Assembly (NCBI RefSeq): GCF_932294415.1
Contig: NC_065536.1
Location: 11,769,974 to 11,833,973 of the forward strand
Length of the DNA: 64,000 bases
Origin: Quercus robur
Lineage: Eukaryota; Streptophyta; Magnoliopsida; Fagales; Fagaceae
Direction: 5' to 3'
Position 1 is the first letter of the stretch. Each line of letters opens with the position of its first letter. The position numbers and the translations under genes were made by a program. A model generated the notes under the pieces. That model ran no database searches, was not told the origin of the DNA, and was given only the letters and a program-made list of their open reading frames with translations. Below are positions 35,227 through 47,461 of the stretch, in pieces.

Positions 35227-36376
35227 TGTTTTTTTTTTTTTTTTTTAATTAATTAAAAAAACACTAAATTTTCACCAAATATTTTTCTGTTAAATTTTGG
35301 GGCTGCTCCTTAAATTCTTGTTACTCTCTCCGTATGTTTATTAAATGTTGAGAATGTACGTGGAAGTTGTTAATAACTTAACAGTGAGAGAGACTGACTG
35401 ATAGAGCACTTTTTTTCATTGAATTGGCAGAGTGAACAATAATAGTATCAATTTTATATAAGTGCAAAAGTACTATAGACGAAAAAATGTTTGTTGTTGT
35501 TGTTGTTGTTGTTTTTCTGCTGAAAGTTATAGATGTGTTTGGTTTGGTGAATTGTCCACCTAAGTTATGGCGCGTGGAAAATGAGGTACCAATTCAGCTA
35601 ACTAAAAGTTTGAAATACTTTTTTTTTTTTTTTTTTTGATAATCCTAAAAGTTTGAAATACACAATGTACTGAAGGATGATAAATCATGGGTGTCACGAA
35701 TCCTAGATATTATGGTCCTTTATCCATCATTCAAAAAAAAAATTTAATTAATTGTTAAACAGGCTCAGCAAATTATTCAGCAAAAAAAACAAGAAACAAA
35801 AAAGGCTCAACAAATTTAAATAAGTGTGAGTCTTTTTAGACAAAAAGTCTAAAAAAGATACTAATTTTTTAAAGAAAATGTCTTTTTTAGACGGGATGGA
35901 TTCATTGAGGAATTCTACAGTCCTCGTAGTTGATCACGTCACTCGTTTACCAATCTATTAAAAGGCTCTTATTTGTTTAAAATTGTTGAGTCTGATTAAC
36001 AATTTTTTTTATCATAAGTTGACTCAATAATTTAAACAAATGGGAGTCTTTTAGTAAAATAGTAAACAAATGACGTGATCCACTAAGAGAACTGTATAAT
36101 TCCTCTTATCTTTATCTTAAACAATTATGAACTTCCACTTCCATCCCATTAGTTTAGGTATGGTCTCTTATCTTACTCCCACTTATTTGTCAAAAGTTTG
36201 GAGGATGAGGCGAGATTTTAGCCTCGCCCCACCCTGAGTTGATAAAGGATATAATTCTAAATTTTGCACACCCTAAATCTCTATCATTTAAATAAACAAA
36301 TCAACAATAGCTTATTTAAATGTGTGGGATATTAAGATTTTTGTTTTTGTTGTAATGTTGTCTTGTTAAACACTTG
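35227..36376. other. intergenic stretch upstream of MVK
   Basis: Contains the MVK upstream region (T-run at 35229-35246), a (TTG)n stretch near 35488-35511, a T-run near 35620 and the foldback element at 35907-36115. No other gene. Confidence 0.45.
35907..36115. mobile_element. foldback MITE
   Basis: Imperfect inverted arms: GAGGAATTCTACAGTCCTCG and GATCACGTCACTCGTTTAC on the left mirror GTAAACAAATGACGTGATCC and ACTGTATAATTCCTC on the right. The arms also share CTCTTATTTGTTTAAA.TT with its complement. A short AT-rich loop lies at about 35993-36020. The target duplication was not resolved. Confidence 0.6.
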
Positions 36377-36381
36377 GATAA

Positions 36382-37148
36382 TGTGGGGCCCGATAGTTTA
36401 TAGGCCAGGCCCACTTGCTCGTGGGGAGCCCGCAAGCCCAAGTTGAAAAAAGTTATGGCCCAAGCTTAAAAGTATAAGACCGAGGATGGCCCAGATATGC
36501 AGCCGAGGACGGTTTAGTCCTCGGCAAGCCTAAAACTCCCTTGACAAAAGGGGTAAGAGAGAGCTATAAGAACAAATCCGTAAGAAGATCTAAAATATCT
36601 CAGGGAAGTTGTCCTTAATACCCTTCACTGATAAGACTTTACACCTAACAGAACCTGATTTTTAGGCTTTATTAACCATCCCCAACAATTCTGGGATTAG
36701 ATTGACGGGACAAATATCAGTCCTGGAAAAGTTGACCCTACACGTGGACGAAGGACAGCAAACATAGGCTAGTATAAAAGGAAAGGTAAACTAATTGGAG
36801 AGGGGGGACTCCCATCTGACTTCCTGGGAAAAACTCCAGGGATGAGAATGCCCAGACAATATATGTACACCACCACGGAAAACCCACCGCCGGGTAACCA
36901 GAATAAGACATTAGTGCTCCTCGGACATGATCCGAGGAGTCCAATCCCTCCAGTTATAAAGCCGTAGAGCTTGGATATCCATGTTGAAATCTTTTCTTAT
37001 CTGAGTTTCCCTAAAGTCCGGCGTGGACCAACGCCCTGTGACCAAACGCTAGCCTTTCAAGCCCACTCTCTACAAATATTATTGTGAGGGATCCTTCCCG
37101 TGCGAGCCCAACGTCCATGTTGGGCCGTTTGAGAATCGTGCCCCTACA
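36382..37148 (+). mobile_element. solo LTR (family 1, copy 2)
   Basis: A fossil LTR of 767 bp starting TGTGGGG and ending CCCTACA, flanked by the 5-bp duplication GATAA (36377-36381 and 37149-37153). Similar over its length to the LTR at 23329-24107, including the AGTATAAAAG box and a CTCGGAC...GTCCGAGG-type palindrome. No internal region. Confidence 0.85.
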
Positions 37149-37153
37149 GATAA

Positions 37154-38166
37154 TATCATTCAATTTTTACTAAAAATTAGTTTAATTTGATGGGATAAAT
37201 TTAATTGTAATTTCAAGTATATTTATATTAATGAAACAGGTTTTATTAAAATAATTATAATAGTTGCGCAGCAAATTAACTCGAAAAAGAATTTTACAGG
37301 GCAGGAATGGAGCAGGGCAAAGATATGGTAAGACAAAACCATGCAGGGCGGGATGAAATCCCATCCTTAGTCCCTACACCTCCCATTTCCATCCCTACTA
37401 ATTCCCTATTACTATCAAATTATCAGGAAAAAAAATTTCTCACTTGCTAACTCATAAGTGTATATTTAAATGAGTTTATTTTAGCTACCTTATTTTTGTT
37501 TAATGTGTTTAGGGGGAAACGACTTTTGAATATGTACATGAACAGACACCTTGAAACTAAAACAAACAAGCACTAAATCACATTATTCCCATCCTATCCC
37601 ATAAACAAAATTTTGAATAAAAATTTATAATTTAACAAATATTCAAATTGTAGTGGGCAAGAAAATTATAGAATTAAATTTTTTTGGTGAAGAATATAGA
37701 ATATGAATTTAATTGTAAAAAAAAAAAAAAATTGAACTAGAGGATTCAAATTATATTTTTTGTTTTTGTTTTTGTTATTGTTTTTTGTTTTTAATTTTCA
37801 TATGAGAGAGAGAGCATGTGCCCTTTTGATAGGTAGTCACCCTCACATGGATCAGTGAATGTGAACATGAGAACCTAGAAGCATGGTAAGTTATAATTAA
37901 TTCAATTGGTAAAGCTCTTTGTTATCAAATAAGGTTTGAATCTCGCCTATACTAAAAATAAATTAGTATATTTAACTTGATGATATAGAAAAAATAATCA
38001 TGAAATTGATGTGATTGATAGGATCAAATCTCATTTTAAAAAAAAAAGATTGCTATCAAAATCAATCTACCTATGAACTTATGACATCTTGCATAACAAT
38101 TTTGGCACCATAATAATATAATACAATTGAAAAAAAAAAACTATAAATTAGAAATTAGGGTATCTT
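37154..38166. other. intergenic stretch with a SINE
   Basis: AT-rich sequence with A-runs near 37715 and 38130; it holds the SINE at 37885-38047. No gene seen. Confidence 0.4.
37885..38047 (+). mobile_element. tRNA-derived SINE
   Basis: Box A-like TTCAATTGGTAAAGCTC, box B-like AGGTTTGAATCTCG, a body with TTTAACTTGATGATA, and a 3' A-run at about 38036-38047. Spacing and tail fit a tRNA-headed plant SINE. Confidence 0.5.
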
Positions 38167-38857
38167 TGTTGGAAAAATGGTTTATTAACCTCATGGACAC
38201 TTTCCCAAAACCATTAAGGTTAATGAGAAATTGATTTTGTAAGTGTTGGCCCAAAAGTTGCGCTTATTTCAATGTTTGTTTGTGTGCACTTTACTTAATT
38301 CCAAACCAATATGTCTATTGGCTATTGCACTTTTTTGAATTGGTGCAAGTTTGTAACAGTATTTATATTCACTATTGCATTTTTTTTTTTTTGCACTAGT
38401 GCAAGTGTGTAACAATACGTCTATTTATTATTGCACATATTCTAAACTTTTGATAGTATGTCTATAAATAGGCATCCCTCATTTCATTTAAGTTAGTTTA
38501 TTCATTCATTTCATTAGTCTTCAGAGAGAGAGAGAGAGAGAGAATTATGTTCATTGTGCAAGGACATTGTAATGTTTTTTTTGTGTGTTGTTGATCATTA
38601 TATCTTAAGAAGTAGACGTCTGAGAGACTTCAAGCATCACTAAATAAATAGTGTGAGCAAAAAATCTGGCTTAAGGACATAGTGTCAAATACTAGTCTTC
38701 ATCAATTTTGTATCAACCATTTTGCATTCATTTGATCTATAAGTTTTACTGTATTTTCACTTGTCCATTCACACATAAATTTGTGTATATATTGATTTTT
38801 TTTTTATTCTTGTTCACAAAATCACAAAAGTAAATTATTTGTGAAATAATTCCAACA
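38167..38857 (+). mobile_element. LTR-like sequence (TGTTGGAA...TTCCAACA)
   Basis: About 690 bp with short inverted ends TGTTGGAA and TTCCAACA, a TATA-like CTATAAATAGGC and a GA-repeat shortly after it, the layout of a plant LTR. Flanking pentamers (ATCTT and AGCTC) do not match, so it may be a recombined or partial fossil. No internal coding region adjoins it. Confidence 0.5.
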
Positions 38858-39613
38858 AGCTCTACTAAATAGTTTCAAAAAATTTATCTATTTATTTTAA
38901 AAATAGTGAATTTGATTTTATCACATAATTAATACTAATTAAAATAGATACCAAAATTTTAATTATCAATGTTTTGTTTAAATCTAAAGTCTAAACAGGG
39001 GGTATCCTTCTATTGTGCTTAAACAAAAAATTAAGTTAATCTAATAAAATTCACTAATAATAAAGTTAATCTAATAAATGACGGAATGTTTATAAGAAGT
39101 AAGGTTAGATGATCATTGAATAGTATGCACGCTCATTTTTACTTTGTTGTGTCAATTGTGTAATTGGGTGTTTCCATTCGATCATCCTAAGTCAACTCAC
39201 ATTCATGATTCATGATTCAACTCCAGCACCTTAAAGATTCATGTTCCATTTGATTGGGTCGTGTTTTGCACAAGGTTGATAGGTGCTTGGGTTTCGTCCT
39301 TCTCCACTAATGTGGGTTTACTTCCATTAATTTTTAGAGGTCAAAAGGCCATCATATTTAGCAGTCCATCTTTGATCATATTTGTTTATTCAACTTTCAA
39401 TGGAAGATGATTGAGGGAGTCTACATTCTACAATACACACCTACCTACCTTTTTGTTGACTATGGGCCTCATTATTGTGAACAATTTTTCATTCTGTTCT
39501 GTGAAACCAGGCCTAATGTTTTTCTTAAAATAAAAAGGAAAAAAAGTCAATATGAGTCCATACAACAAGAAATCAAACGTTGTCCTTTATACTCAAAAGA
39601 TGATGTTTGTGGC
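38858..39613. other. intergenic stretch
   Basis: AT-rich sequence. A short open frame at 39407-39673 overlaps the hAT element start and shows no recognisable family. Nothing else seen. Confidence 0.4.
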
Positions 39614-39621
39614 ACATCAAT

Positions 39622-39678
39622 CAGGGGCGGCTGCACATACATTTCAGGGGTTCAAATGAACCCGCTGACTTGAAATAA

Positions 39679-39717
<39 letters not shown>

Positions 39718-40558
39718 TATAATATTGCTTTACTAATTTAATACTTTTAAAATTATTTTTGCACACTTTGTTTTAAATCTTACACACTTTGATCACATAT
39801 CAACTTATTTCATGGTCAAACAACAACTTATTGTATTATTTATGGATGGATGAGTGTGGTTATGTGAGTTAGTAATTATACAGTGCAAGTGGAGTTGAGT
39901 TTTTTCATTTAGGTTGCGTTTGGATTGGGATGAAAATTCTGGGTCTGCGTTTACGTTTTTTTTTTTTTTTTTTTTTTTTTCACGCGTTTTTGAGCGTTTT
40001 GAGGGGTGCGGCTACTGTTCATGCACTGTTCAATGAACAGTAGCCACAAACTTTGACTTTTCAAATATTTTTGGACCAATCACAACACATCGTGTACTGT
40101 TCATGGACCCACAAATTTCACTTTTCAACAACTTTTTCATTAAAAATGGGTCCCACGATACTATTCACACATTTAAAAATTATTTCGCTACAGTGTTTTT
40201 CAGTTTCAGTTTTCAGTTTTCAGCTGTATCCAAACGGACCCTTAGTTTAAAATATTTTTATAAAAAAAAATGACAAATATATACCCACAATTTGCATAAA
40301 AACAAAAATATTATACAAACTTAACAAAGTAAAATGGTCATACTTATATTGACAATAGGTAATAAAAACTGATAATAAACTATCATGAGACGATTTCAAA
40401 ATATGAAAACTCGCAGAAAGAAATTATAAAATTTCATGTATTTGTGTGTTTTTGTTTTCGATAACTCAATATATTCAAGTTTTTTTTTTTAATTAAATTT
40501 TTATTTAATTTAAGTTTATTAATGACCCCCTTAGAAAAAATTCCTAGAGCCACCACTG
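39622..40558. mobile_element. non-autonomous hAT element, 937 bp
   Basis: The terminal inverted repeat CAGGGGCGGCT (left) pairs with CAGTGGTGGCT (right, reversed). A perfect 8-bp duplication ACATCAAT flanks it (39614-39621 and 40559-40566), as expected for hAT. There is no transposase. It carries an (AT)n tract near 39692 and a nested MITE at 39912-40241. Confidence 0.82.
39912..40241. mobile_element. Harbinger/Tourist-type MITE nested in the hAT element
   Basis: A 330-bp piece flanked by TTA on each side (39909-39911 and 40242-40244). Its ends are GGTTGCGTTTGGAT and ATCCAAACGGACCC. The interior contains a T-run and a CTGTTCATG...CAATGAACAGTAG palindrome. The short duplication and ends match the MITEs at 7669 and 46919. 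Confidence 0.72.
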
Positions 40559-40884
40559 ACATCAATCATCATCAACCTTTTCACTGTGCTTGCTTGTCTG
40601 GCTTGCCACTGGAGAAAACAAAAGGGAAAAAAAAGGGTTAAATTTGAAGAGGATGTGTGAAGTTAGAATACTAATTTGTATTTTTCTTTCACTTTCTCTG
40701 CTTAAGCAATAAACCAAACAAAAAATATGTGTATGTTGCTTCATTTGATCGTTTGGAAGATGAAGATAACTCAAATCTAGACCTTACTACTTTTTTAAGG
40801 TTGAGATAATATTAATTGAACTTTTCTTCTTCTACTCTTGGAAAAATAATGAAGCATAACTGATCTTGCAGATTCCCTTCTATG

Positions 40885-41275
40885 ACTGTTTTATGTTTAC
40901 ATAAAACATGAGTTCGTTTTTAGATACATCGACAGCATACAAAGTTGTCATTCTGCTAGCCATTTTATGCAATAGCTCCTATCTTTTTGTCCAAGTTATA
41001 CTATCCAATCTCCAATATTAAATGATAAATTTAGATAAGTAAATTGTTCCAAACCTTAATCTGTTATCCCAAAGGAATATCTAGCACATCATTCTTGATT
41101 TTCTCAAAATGAAGATAAAACTGGAGAAAGTTCTGGCCACGAAGTTAATCCATTAAGTTGGAAATAACACAATATATTGATGATCAAGTAGTTATTAATT
41201 AGTTACATTTCAGAGTGACTTAGAGAATTAAATGTTTCAAGAAGAATTACCTCTGTGGCACAAAAGTGCAAGCAG
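40885..41275. repeat. LINE-derived segment downstream of AMI1-A (copy 1 of 3)
   Basis: Closely similar to 57222-57620 and 63392-63767 (shared TTTTAGATACATC.ACAGCA, CAAAGTTGTCA, GGAGAAAGTTCTGG and AATATATTGATGATC blocks). The left part of the longer copies, with recognisable LINE sequence, is missing here. It ends next to the last AMI1-A exon. Confidence 0.8.
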
Positions 41276-41588
41276 AAAGCCCTTTCCCCTTTTTTTTAAT
41301 CTTTGAGTAGGATATAAGATTTACAATAAAACATAGGGACTGAAAGAATTCAGTAACCCTTTTGCTCAGCAATGCCAACCTCTTCTTGGAGAGTGTCATA
41401 AAGAATCTCAACAAAATTAAGCAGGAATCCATCTGAACCATGTTTCGCCAACAAGGAAATTGCCACAGGAAGATTATCATACATCCCTAGTGGTATGCTC
41501 ACCTGTAGATATGCAGAAACAAATTTGTGGTTTTTCAAAGGTATTAAGATAAACAAGGAAAACGTAAAATTGTCATGTATTACAACAA

Positions 41589-41627
<39 letters not shown>

Positions 41628-42984
41628 TTGGCAGAATCCAGATACTCCAGCAATTGACTGCAAGCTAGAAGCCTTGGCACGAAAAGCTTCCAATGGAATT
41701 GGATCACTTTGTAGTTTTGGTGGAGGCCCTGGAACTGTGGGAATTGCCAGGACACCAAAATCCTGAATAATCTTCAGAAGTGTTACTCAAGCTAGTAGAG
41801 AAGTTGAATTCATATATTAGAGATGGTGGCACTTTCTTTTGCTGCAATAGGTTGCTTGTAAGAGCAAAGAGAAGTGAGATGCAGATATGGAAAACTATAA
41901 TTCCTAAAGTTACTCAATTTTGAAATACAAACATGAGGTCATAACTGTATGCTACTCTCACTACCCTTACCACTTTTCAAAAATTTTAAACTCCATTCGG
42001 TACCTTTGGAAAGAAGATGATTACAACCATAGTGGAAAACAGAAATTAATATTGTTCTTGCAAAGAACCAATATATGTAATTTTTAAAAAACAATCTGTA
42101 ATTCTTCAAGAAAAATATTACACTTGAAATAGGCAGGATATGCCATCTTTTTTTATATCAATAGCATGATAACACTTTTCCTTTGAATTCAAGAGAATAT
42201 GATTGAGATGTGTGTATATGATAGAAGGAACAAATGTTTTAAGTGTAGAAATTCATTTTAAATGCATAGATATTATCTATGACTTTTTAGTGTCTCTTTT
42301 GCCTTAAGGGTGTTTCTCTTTATGGAAGATGAGGGTGTGTCCTATTAAGAGGCATACCAGCATGCATACAAGCACATAGTGCCATCTCATAGACAACCAT
42401 TATCACATATTAAGCTCCAAACTTATTGTTTATAAAATTTAAATTGTGGGATCATGGGATCTCCATACAGCACAATCCTAGTTTTATGAAACATTCAGCG
42501 GACAAGAAAGAGAGTACCCCAAGAAGAGCATTCAGAGCAGCATGTAGTTCAGTCTTCACAGAGTGACAAACATCCAAATTTTCATCTGTTGCCCTAAGGG
42601 CTTCCCGTACACGTTCTGATATTCCAGGACCTAAATCAGGTTTGACAGTACTAATCCACTCGCCATGGTTATTCTTGAATTGATACCAACGCTTTAAAAG
42701 ATTAAGAATTTCAGGAACCACTGTTTATATGAACAATATTTTCATCTAAGCAAGTTCCACACCAACATCACAGTCATTCAAGTCATTTGAATTATATGAG
42801 CTAGTGACCATCTGCACCTTAAAAGCAACTGTACTGTACTTGCAAGAGCTGCCAAAGATGGTATATTACACTCTTGTTCGACGTTTCCCTTGATCATAAA
42901 TTGTTTTAAACTTGGAACTTTTTCCTTGACATAGTCCCCAAGGACTGCATGCTTTACCAGATCACCTGCATTATATATAAAAAT

Positions 42985-43860
42985 ATGAAGTGACATCTCA
43001 TATAGTGAAAATAGGTATTTATCCAGATGTGTTTGATGCAGAATAACAATGAGATATTACTGCATGACATAGAATTTATGATGGGCGAAGCTTTCTCTTT
43101 TCGCAGCATTTGAGAGGTATCGGCTAAGGAGACAGTCTAGTTAATTACCATCACTTTCAGGGGAATACTGCATAAATTCACTATAGACAGTGCTTTTGTT
43201 CTTAAAATTATAAGGAAGTAAAAATGGATTTATTTAGAATTTATATGACGTATGTATTACTCCCATGTATAGAAGTGATATCTCATGTAGTGAAAAAAGG
43301 TATTTATCCAGATGTGTTTGATGCAGAATAACAATGAGATATTACTGCATGACATAGAATTGATGATCGGCGAAGCTTGCTCTTTTCGCAGCATTTGAGA
43401 GGTATCTTTTGCAGCATGGCTAGGGAGACAGTCTAGTTAATTACCATCACTTTCAGGGGGATACTGCACAAATTCACTATAGACAGTGCTTTTGTTCTTA
43501 AAATTATAAGGAAGTAAAAATGGATTTATTTAGAATTTATATGACGTATGTATTACTCCCATGTATAGAAGTGATATCTCATGTAGTGAAAAAAGGTATT
43601 TATCCAGATGTGTTTGATGCAGAATAACAATGAGATATTACTGCATGACATAGAATTGATGATCGGCGAAGCTTGTTCTTTTCGCAGCATTTGAGACGTA
43701 TCTTTTGCAGCATGGCTAAGGAGACAGTCTAGTTAATTACCATCACTTTCAGGGGGATACTGCATAAATTCACTATAGACAGTGCTTTTGTTCTTAAAAT
43801 TATAAGGAAGTAAAAATGGATTTATTTAGAATTTATATGACGTATGAATTCCTCCCATGT
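42985..43860. repeat. threefold tandem repeat inside an AMI1-A intron
   Basis: An intronic unit of about 285-296 bp, from AGTGACATCTCATATAGTG through TTTATATGACGTATG, occurs three times in tandem (the GGTATTTATCCAG anchor is at 43014, 43299 and 43595). Copy B has a single diverged equivalent (about 59460-59825) in the same intron. Copies 2 and 3 are nearly identical; copy 1 is slightly shorter. Confidence 0.9.
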
Positions 43861-45656
43861 ATAGAACTACACAAATAACAAATTTATGTGGTCAATGTAC
43901 CAACCCCCAAATAACTTGTTCACTGATTTAAGAGGAGGTTCAGTAACTCGATCACTTGGAATGGTTGAAAGCTGGAAACAATCTTCAGCAATAATTATCT
44001 GAGAGGGTATGACAGGACCCACCTCAGGTAATTGCAGTAGTACTCGTCCAACTCTGTTCAAAATCATAGGATCTCTAGCAAACCATCCTGGATAAGAAAT
44101 TGGTGTAGGAAAAAATATCTTTTCCATTAAAAGGACAAAAATAGAGCAGGAATTACTAATCACACTATTAAACAAAATAGCAGCGATTCACTGTTTTATC
44201 ATGTAAAGAATAGCTGAAGATATGATTTGAGTACATCACTAAGCTTCTAGACAAACTACTACTGATAGCTTAAACTATATTATTCAAAAGTATTTGAGGT
44301 TATATGAATGCATGCATACACACAAACAGACACAAATTCTAAAGTAGGCACAGGATAATTTGCAAGAATGTAAAACAAGAAAACTTTGGTCATGAGACAT
44401 TGAGTAAAAATGCAAACAACACAAGTTCTTGTTGCATAGTTTTCTAAACTAATGTGCCAATGTCAACAATATCATTGCCATTTGGCATACTTTTCAGGTG
44501 CAGAGTTGAATTTTTTTTAGATATATCTAAATATTTAGTTAGAAATTTCAAATCAAGCCATCAAATACTTGGTTCCTTACCCACGCTATCAAAACTCTGT
44601 GCCATAGGAATTACTCCAGTTGTAGAAATGGCACCATGTTAAGGCCGAAAGCCAAGAATTCCACAATGTGATGCAGGTATTCTTACACTTCCTCCAGTGT
44701 CAGTTCCTATGATAGAGAGAACCTTTTGGTTAAATTTATTGAGGACTAGGAAAGAAACATAAAATTGTCCACAAAAGAAACTCACCTAAGGAGAAATCAA
44801 CAAGCTTTGTACCCACTGCAACAGCAGATCCACTGGAAGATCCTCCAGGCACCCGATCAGGCGCACATGGATTTTTAGGTGTGCCATAATGTTTGTTTTC
44901 TCCATTCATACTGCCAAAACAATGTGGTCCTTCAATCATATGCCCAACAATTATGATGCGAATATTCAGGGACATTATTCTTCTTCTTCTTTTAAAGATG
45001 AATAACTAAGTGAGAGGCCTCAAGTATTTAGGAAGCAATTAGAAACCGCATAGATATGTACCACGTGAAATAAAAAATGTTTAGACTAGGGATATGCCAT
45101 ACATAAAGAAGTGGTTATAATCAAGAATTGAAATTGTCATTATTTCCCTAAATAATATTAGTTTTACAGGAAATACAAACTCATTTCTAATTACTATTAT
45201 GAATCAACATAAACTTCTTTCACCCCACGCCCCCTCATCCCCCCAAAAAAATGTTAACAGATGGTAATCAAGTTATTGATTTTTTTAATACTAACCTGTA
45301 TGCCATTTCATCCAAGACAGTTTTACCAACACATGTTGCACCTCCCCTTAAGACAGCCAAAACGGCTGGGGCTGTTGATGTGGCAGCCGGATGAGTCCTC
45401 GCCCAGTCAGGATTTCCGAACCCAGTCACATATCCATCCACATCAAATCTGTTTCCAAATAAAAAACTTCAAGAAAAATCTAATACCCACAACACACCCA
45501 CAAATTATTCTGCAAAACAACAAATAAAAATACCCAATTGCTGATATTAATATCTGAAACTGAAATTGACCGGGACTCACAAACACACATTAACGCACAA
45601 ATCTTCTAAACAACATAGATAATCACAAACAATAGCTGACATTGATGCATAGGCTT

Positions 45657-45658
<2 letters not shown>

Positions 45659-45694
<36 letters not shown>
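45659..45694. repeat. (AC)n microsatellite in AMI1-A intron 1
   Basis: Eighteen AC dinucleotides without interruption, in the intron between exons 1 and 2. Confidence 0.9.
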
Positions 45695-45696
<2 letters not shown>

Positions 45697-46159
45697 AGAA
45701 TATAGATACAAACGTAAAAACACACACAAAGACAGAAACTTTAAACTTCATTAGAGCATGGATTAAACCCAATAGTTAAATTCATAAAAAAGTATCTCAC
45801 TCTGAATTTCATTATTTCACTGTACACGATTCTGCAAGCACTCAACACACTTCAAAAAAAAAAATGGAGAAAACCCAGTTGTTAAAATGATGAATGAGTC
45901 CAAAAGCAGAAGAAAAAAAAGTACGAAAGCTTTGGATTTTTGGAGGACAAAGAAGAGAGATAGATAGTATAACTCTGAGCTAAGAGTGTAATTAGGACTG
46001 ACATGTCTTTAACAGCAAAGGTGAGTGAATTCAAAGGAAGCTCACGGGCTGATGAGCTTTGTTGTAGAACGAACTTCTCCATGAAAGCTCCATAGTCAGT
46101 GTCTTTTGCCATGTCTGAGCTCTCTCTCTCTCTCTTTCATCTTTATGTTTAAAAATAGA

Positions 46160-46538
46160 GAAATATATTGTTGGTCTGTAATTTTTACGAACGGCGTCGT
46201 TTTCAGTCCATAAAATTTTTAGTCCATTTTTTTTTTTTTTATAGAAATAAAATTTTTAATTGTTATCTATTTCTATAAGACTATATCTATAATTTTTTAT
46301 AGATTTTAATTGGGTTCTCAATTTTACGTCATATGTCCTATTTTAATTTTTAATTTTGTGTCAAGTGAATTACTGAGTATAAAAATTAAAAAGTCCAATT
46401 CCAATTATATTCTAAATTGGATTTCAATTGGAATCGAATTTTTCGCCACATGTGCATCTAAATTTTTTATTTTTGTGGCAAATGAATTATTAGATGTAAA
46501 AACTGAAAAGTCTAAATCCAATTAAATTCTAAATCATA

Positions 46539-46569
<31 letters not shown>

Positions 46570-47419
46570 GAGAAATCATTATATATTTTAGAAATTTGTA
46601 GTTTAAAAAAAGTGTAAACTAATACCATATATAATTTGAATATCTTCTAAAATTTTAATTGTACATGTGCATATGCACGATATACACTAATTTATATAAA
46701 TAAATAAATATATATATATATATATATATATATTAATAGCCAAAGATGAGAAAAAATCTAATTAGATTTCAAATTGGAATTCAATTAGAATATAATTTTG
46801 TACCAAATGTCTCATTTAATCTAAATTTTTAAATTTTTGTGCCAAGTTAGTTAATTTAGTGTAAATATTGGATTTCAATTAGGATTTAATTTTGCGTCAT
46901 GTGTTCCATCTAATCTTAAGGTCTGTTTGTATTGGGCGTCTGCATTTGCGCGTCCGCGTTTCAGCCCCCCTTTTTTTTTTTTTAAATCAGCGTGTTATGC
47001 ACTGTTTATCGGCCATGAACAGTGTATTTAGGCCAATGAACAGTTCCAAACAGTAATAAACAATTAAAAAAAAAATTATTATTTTCAGTTTTCAGCAAAA
47101 TAAGTTGTATCCAAACGCACACTTAGTTTTTAAATTTTTGTGCTAAGTGAGCTAATTCAGTGTAAGTATTGGATTTCAATTGGAGTTTAATTTTGCACCA
47201 TGTGTCCTATTTACTAAGTTATTTTAATTTTTGTATCAAATGAATTAATTTAGTATAGAAAATGAGGAGTTCAATATAAATAAACCATAAAAAAACCTAA
47301 TCATATAACTAACTTTTTATATAAAATTAGAGGAAGAGAAAGTTTGAATGATTTTATATTTATGATACATTTTTTTGTGTAACTACAAATAATTCAAATT
47401 TATAAGTCATTTATGTAAC

Positions 47420-47461
<42 letters not shown>

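Larger units (their letters stand above)
41350..46112 (-). pseudogene. AMI1: AMI1-type amidase (indole-3-acetamide hydrolase), copy A, disabled
   Basis: Nine exons: 46112-46003, 45448-45296, 44910-44786, 44706-44581, 44087-43905, 42965-42818, 42686-42518, 41762-41628 and 41502-41350. Their lengths equal those of copy B exon by exon, giving 433 codons if read through. AMI1 hydrolyses indole-3-acetamide to auxin (IAA) in the cytosol. The amidase signature residues are encoded: AVKD (Lys35), PGGSSSGSA (cis-Ser) and GTDTGGSVR (Ser nucleophile). A TAA at codon 152 (44639-44641) replaces the Ser of copy B's RPSH, cutting the protein just after the catalytic Ser. The exon 7 acceptor, CATAG|G in copy B, reads CGTTG|G here, so the AG is gone. 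The intron between exons 5 and 6 carries a threefold repeat. Very likely a pseudogene; read-through products are not expected to be active. Confidence 0.9.

Noticed and set aside
40562-40774. Minus-strand frame ending SKHSEKVDDD
   Set aside because: Short, no clear splice partner or family; it adjoins the hAT target site by chance.
30943-46112. Metabolic gene cluster (SDR, mevalonate kinase, AMI1 close together)
   Set aside because: The enzymes belong to unrelated pathways, orientations differ, and the SDR copy is broken; the proximity looks incidental.
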